Positions 61,112 to 64,000 of a stretch of DNA of 64,000 nucleotides are shown in pieces. Below the pieces are notes generated by a model. It was not told the origin of the DNA. It saw only the letters and a list, made by a program, of their open reading frames with translations, and did no database searches. The stretch spans positions 124,001 through 188,000 of the forward strand of contig UQNW01000001.1 of the NCBI GenBank assembly GCA_900542495.1, written 5' to 3'. Origin of the DNA: an uncultured Roseburia sp. GTDB lineage: Bacteria > Bacillota > Clostridia > Lachnospirales > Lachnospiraceae. Position numbers and translations under genes: made by a program. Within the stretch, counting starts at the first letter, position 1, and each line of letters begins with the position of its first letter.

Positions 61112-62224
61112 CTATTTTTCGCTTTCTGCTTCCTTCATTTCCTCATAATACGCTTTGTATCTGTAAATGGTACGCTTGCTGACATTGTTGCACTTTGCAA
61201 TCTCGACCAGATCCGTACCACTAAACCTTTGTCTACCAGAGCATTCACTAAGGTTGCCTCTCCAACACCTCAGTATCTCCTCGATATGTTTCGGATTCTT
61301 GCTTCCAACAATAACGTGATTCATCTTTTTCAACACAAAATCCAACATGTCACTAAGTGCATATTTCTTAAATCCATCTCCCATAGCAAATGGCATGCTG
61401 GCAACAGTCTCTAATTCCAATGCCTTGCAAGCTTCTATCATCGTCATCTTCACACCATCTATCATCTGAGAGTTCACTGCATCAGCCCAATCACACATGA
61501 TATTATATTCAAACAAAATGTATTTAAAATGATTCTTTTCTCCGGACACTTTTCTTGCTATATTCTTTATTCTTTCAATCTCAATATGCCACTTATTTTC
61601 GAAAGGTTCTTCTACCATAAATTCAAATGCTATGCCATAATATCTAATCTTTCCTTCAAAACACTTTGTCTCATACCATCTTATAAGCATTTCCATTTTC
61701 TCATAGAATTCGTCTTCCGTTAACTTTAATTTTGTTATCTCGGGAATATGAATGTAATAAACATCTATCATTTCAAGACCTAAATTTTCCAATGACTTAT
61801 TAAGGGCTATTTCATAAAAAGCAGGATTGAGAGTCTGGAATAAACCTTCATATTCTGAAAAATCTTCTATTGATATTCCTTTATTTTCCAGTTTTTCCGA
61901 CAAGTATTTCATTGGTGGAAGCTTTGCTGAAATATCTCCATATAATAATCCTGCCTTAGATGATATAAATACCTCTTCTCTGGTAATAATGCCAGAATTC
62001 ATTAATTCAGCTAATGCAACTCCTTCATCTCGTTCTGAACACATTCCTCTATAATTTATAGCTCCATCAATAGAGTATATCCCATTTCGAACTGCATACT
62101 TTATTGCTTCTACATATTTCAAAGAATCTTCTTTTGAAAAATTACCCAAGTGAGTTCCTAATGCAACAGTTCCCATAGGCTTGTGCGAATACCCTTTTAT
62201 CATTTCCATATTGATAACGTACAT
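61112..62224 (-). CDS. Aldo/keto reductase-like protein with HTH-like tail
   Basis: The 370-residue protein has an aldo/keto reductase barrel: IDGAINYRGMCSERDEGVALAE, EVFISSKAGL, LEMIDVYYIHIPE (barrel His) and HVIVGSKNPKHIEEIL for NADP binding. The last 45 residues are extra and read FSGTDLVEIAKCNNVSKRTIYRYKAYYEEM, which looks like a helix-turn-helix. No ribosome site is seen before either of the first two ATGs. A TATAAT overlaps the first ATG, so a leaderless start at MEMIKG (62209) is possible. Substrate unknown. The combination with an HTH-like tail is unusual. Confidence 0.78.
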   Translation of the reverse strand: MYVINMEMIKGYSHKPMGTVALGTHLGNFSKEDSLKYVEAIKYAVRNGIYSIDGAINYRGMCSERDEGVALAELMNSGIITREEVFISSKAGLLYGDISAKLPPMKYLSEKLENKGISIEDFSEYEGLFQTLNPAFYEIALNKSLENLGLEMIDVYYIHIPEITKLKLTEDEFYEKMEMLIRWYETKCFEGKIRYYGIAFEFMVEEPFENKWHIEIERIKNIARKVSGEKNHFKYILFEYNIMCDWADAVNSQMIDGVKMTMIEACKALELETVASMPFAMGDGFKKYALSDMLDFVLKKMNHVIVGSKNPKHIEEILRCWRGNLSECSGRQRFSGTDLVEIAKCNNVSKRTIYRYKAYYEEMKEAESEK

Positions 62225-62288
62225 TATAGAAGTAATGCTAATTAATTTGCAGTCTTGTATTATAAAAACATAAATGCTATATTAAAAT

Positions 62289-62347
62289 AAGAAATGGGGT
62301 TTTTGTCTGGTAAGCTTTTAGCTGAGAGAGTTGCCCATTTCTTTTTT
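62289..62347. terminator. Bidirectional-type hairpin with no obvious gene
   Basis: AAGAAATGGG (62289-62298) pairs with CCCATTTCTT (62334-62343), with T-rich sequence on both sides and a small AGCT-TTT-AGCT hairpin inside. It lies about 65 bp before the reductase start. The 322-bp gap between the reductase and MFS genes otherwise holds only the MFS terminator and AT-rich DNA. Confidence 0.5.
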
Positions 62348-62488
62348 CATGCAGATGCATTTTTCCGTCATTTGCACACCTAATTAACATTGATGCATGA
62401 AAAACATTATTGATCCTATGTCAATTATATTTTTGGCACACTTTTTAGTTGCTGCCTACCATAGAATCAATGTAAAAAATTTTTTAGA

Positions 62489-62538
62489 TAAAACAGGACT
62501 TCCACCCCACAGAAAATCTGCAAGCGCGCAAGCCCTGT
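62489..62538 (-). terminator. Likely MFS gene terminator
   Basis: On the minus strand ACAGGGCTT (62530-62538) pairs with AAGTCCTGT (62493-62501), followed by TTTTATC. The 28-nt interior can form smaller hairpins (CTTGCGCGCTTG, CAGATTTTCTG). It starts about 9 bp after the stop codon. Confidence 0.55.
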
Positions 62539-62546
62539 AAACTATA

Positions 62547-63740
62547 CTACATAATACTTCCCATCAACGTGGACATCACGATCATCACCAACGAAAATGT
62601 AAAAGAATTTACCGAAATAAGCGTAGCTCTCTGCTCCGATGGAATCATATCATTTAACAGGATGTCTGTACGCACTTCCAGAAAATCATCTGCAAAAGAA
62701 CCAGCAAATCCGCCAAGAACCATCAGATATGGATTGCCCGAAAACGTCATTCCAAACGCAAATAAAGTACCGATTCCGCTTAAAATAATATACTTTTTGT
62801 ATTTCCATTTTGGAAAATATCCCACCACTTTTGCGCCGAGTGCAGCTCCAAGTCCCATGACAAAAAGAGCCGGGCCAAGCAGTGCCTCGTTCAATCCCGC
62901 CAGTGGAAGCTTTGCCTGCAGGAAAAACAGGACAAGTGTTGATACTGCACCGATCAATGCATTTACGATCATAATGCCTCTGGCTTTTCGATTGTTTTTC
63001 ATGAAATGCCAGCTCTCTGTGATGACGTTTTGAAGTCTCTCTGACATGCGGATGTTCTGAATGTTTTTCTGATCAGTTTCCTCTTCATTCATCCGTTCCT
63101 GCTTTTCTTCACTCATCTGCTCTTTGTTATGCTCATCCGTCTGTGAATTTATCGGTTCACCGTCAGCACCTGTGAAACCGGAAATTTCTCTTAAACTGCA
63201 TACAATTCCAAGTGCAATCATCCCAAAGAAAATATCAATCGCATATGCCTTTTTGTACCCAAGCCACAATGCAAAACCTGCACAAAGTGTTGCTGTAGAA
63301 CTTGTGATCCGATATAACATCATTTCCGTGGAAGCATATTGGTTGTATTTTTCTTCCTGCTTTACCGACTTTAAGCTGTCATACGCCAAAGCTTCTATCG
63401 TTCCCGATTCCAGATTGTAACTGAGCGCACTGAATGCAATCGCAAATGCCACCGTTCCAAAATTGTCGGATAAAATCATAGCCAGACCAGACAGCACACT
63501 GACCAGCTTCGAAAGAGCCAGCGTCTTTTTCCTTCCAAAAACATCTGCCACAACACCTGATGGAATCTCAAAACAACTGCTTGCGATATGGAAAATACTC
63601 TCCAGTACTCCAATCTGTAACAATGAAAACCCTCTGAGTGCAAGAAGCGCCACCCACGATGCTCCCGCAATCCGAAAATAGCTTACCGTAGTAAGTGTAT
63701 ACAATTTATTGATCTGTCTTTTTATATTAAAATTACGCAT
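62547..63740 (-). CDS. MFS transporter, probable drug or metabolite exporter
   Basis: The 397-residue protein has about 12 membrane helices in two halves. The motif-A region EIPSGVVADVFGRKKTLALSK follows helix 2, as in major facilitator proteins. A highly charged cytoplasmic loop of about 55 residues (GEPINSQTDEHNKEQMSEE and on) joins the halves. The second-half signature is weaker. It has AAGGAGA seven bases before the ATG, but that ribosome site can be hidden in a hairpin with sequence further upstream. A 27-codon leader peptide precedes it. Induction by ribosome-stalling drugs is plausible (inference). Confidence 0.87.
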   Translation of the reverse strand: MRNFNIKRQINKLYTLTTVSYFRIAGASWVALLALRGFSLLQIGVLESIFHIASSCFEIPSGVVADVFGRKKTLALSKLVSVLSGLAMILSDNFGTVAFAIAFSALSYNLESGTIEALAYDSLKSVKQEEKYNQYASTEMMLYRITSSTATLCAGFALWLGYKKAYAIDIFFGMIALGIVCSLREISGFTGADGEPINSQTDEHNKEQMSEEKQERMNEEETDQKNIQNIRMSERLQNVITESWHFMKNNRKARGIMIVNALIGAVSTLVLFFLQAKLPLAGLNEALLGPALFVMGLGAALGAKVVGYFPKWKYKKYIILSGIGTLFAFGMTFSGNPYLMVLGGFAGSFADDFLEVRTDILLNDMIPSEQRATLISVNSFTFSLVMIVMSTLMGSIM

Positions 63741-63746
63741 AAAAAA

Positions 63747-63869
63747 ATCTCCTTTTCAAAATAATACCTTTCCAATATTTTTGAACAGGAGATAGTGTTT
63801 TTTTCATATTTACATTCTTGATTTTAGAAACTGTTTACCTGAAAAAGAGCGCACTATCCCTGTAAACAG
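63747..63869 (-). promoter_or_regulatory. Attenuator with mutually exclusive hairpins before the MFS gene
   Basis: Four segments can pair on the minus strand. A (63852-63869) pairs with B (63831-63838) by 8 bp, or with C (63786-63797) by 12 bp with one bulge. C's larger segment (63779-63793) pairs with D (63747-63761) by 14 of 15 bases. D contains the MFS ribosome site and is followed by seven T, so C:D could block translation and also act as a terminator. A:C would prevent C:D. A lies inside the leader peptide coding region. Confidence 0.7.
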
Positions 63870-63918
63870 CTAATTTGTTGCCTTTTTGCAGGTGAAGATT
63901 CGTTGTTTTCCAGCGCAT
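63835..63918 (-). CDS. 27-residue leader peptide of the MFS gene
   Basis: An ATG at 63916-63918, eight bases after AAAGGAGAG, opens a 27-codon frame. It begins MRWKTTNLHLQKGNK, ends ALFFR and stops at TAA (63835-63837) inside hairpin segment B. The strong ribosome site and the position of the coding region over the alternative pairing segments argue for a regulatory peptide rather than a functional protein. Its 3' half encodes segment A, so ribosome position would decide which hairpin forms. Confidence 0.65.
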   Translation of the reverse strand: MRWKTTNLHLQKGNKLAVYRDSALFFR

Positions 63919-63973
63919 AGTCTGCTCTCCTTTCTTAGGATATTTGTTTTCTTCTGATATTTACATCTTCTGT

Positions 63974-63979
63974 ATTATA
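63974..63979 (-). promoter_or_regulatory. -10 element of the MFS transcript
   Basis: TATAAT on the minus strand lies about 55 bp before the leader peptide start. The -35 region falls at the window edge (about 63995-64000) and cannot be judged. Confidence 0.45.
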
Positions 63980-64000
63980 TACATGAATGGATAGACTTGT

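Noticed and set aside
62289..62347. TPP riboswitch, because of a GCTGAGA stretch
   Set aside because: The other conserved TPP blocks (ACCTGATCTGGATAATGCC-like and the second stem) are absent and the sequence folds as a simple hairpin.

Overview
ORGANISM. The window reads as a chromosomal segment of a low-to-moderate GC, Gram-positive, endospore-lineage gut anaerobe, most likely a Lachnospiraceae member of the Roseburia/Agathobacter type (inference from gene content). Supporting signs are strong GGAGG ribosome sites, the spoVG-glmU-pth-mfd order known from Firmicutes, a glgC/glgD pair, a DnaD/DnaC-type helicase-loader pair, ATP-type PEP carboxykinase, S-box and T-box leaders, and Bce- and VanRS-type sensing modules. 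No rRNA, tRNA or CRISPR array was seen. LAYOUT. 1-3833: the 5' part of csrA, an XRE regulator preceded by five evenly phased palindromic sites, a decayed rhuM gene, and a two-component system. 3834-7032: a nested palindrome, metK with a SAM-I riboswitch, and an HD-GYP protein. 7030-10065: a VanR-VanZ-VanS-like operon bracketed by two inverted copies of a palindromic repeat. 10063-22782 (all minus): murA, a LysM/G5/M23 peptidase, aroK, a PrsA-like foldase lipoprotein, mfd, pth, the glmU uridyltransferase domain, spoVG, glgD and glgC. 23109-28188 (plus): murC, a cluster of perfect DnaA boxes, DnaD-like and DnaC-like helicase loaders, and prs. 28296-37043 (minus): an H1-like DUF6465 protein, an HPr-like protein, a degenerate C39-like membrane protein, a proline-rich protein, a GH31 glucosidase, CorA and a BNR-repeat protein. 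37445-42704: pckA, a MATE transporter that runs into a small palindromic element, thrH and a lipoprotein. 42944-46894: a methyltransferase, an IS256 element with target duplication inside a gene remnant, a broken M28 peptidase and a GNAT. 47130-54941: a DUF11 protein and a complete trpEGDCFBA operon under a tryptophan T-box. 54952-60389: a BceRS-BceAB module led by an HExxH protein. 60425-64000: a phospholipase-C-like protein, an aldo/keto reductase with an HTH-like tail, and an MFS exporter behind a leader peptide with switchable hairpins. HOW IT WORKS TOGETHER. The core is housekeeping: cell wall precursors (murA, murC, glmU, M23), DNA repair and replication loading, one-carbon/SAM supply, tryptophan synthesis and glycogen storage. 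Interspersed are envelope-stress and drug-response circuits (VanRS/VanZ, BceRSAB, MATE, inducible-looking MFS). Mobile or decaying DNA is concentrated at 1-1.7 kb, 7-10 kb, 40.4-40.6 kb and 43.6-46.4 kb. The most unusual regulatory structures are the 32-bp phased sites at 295-534, the attenuator at 63747-63918, and the DnaA-box cluster at 24490-24672.
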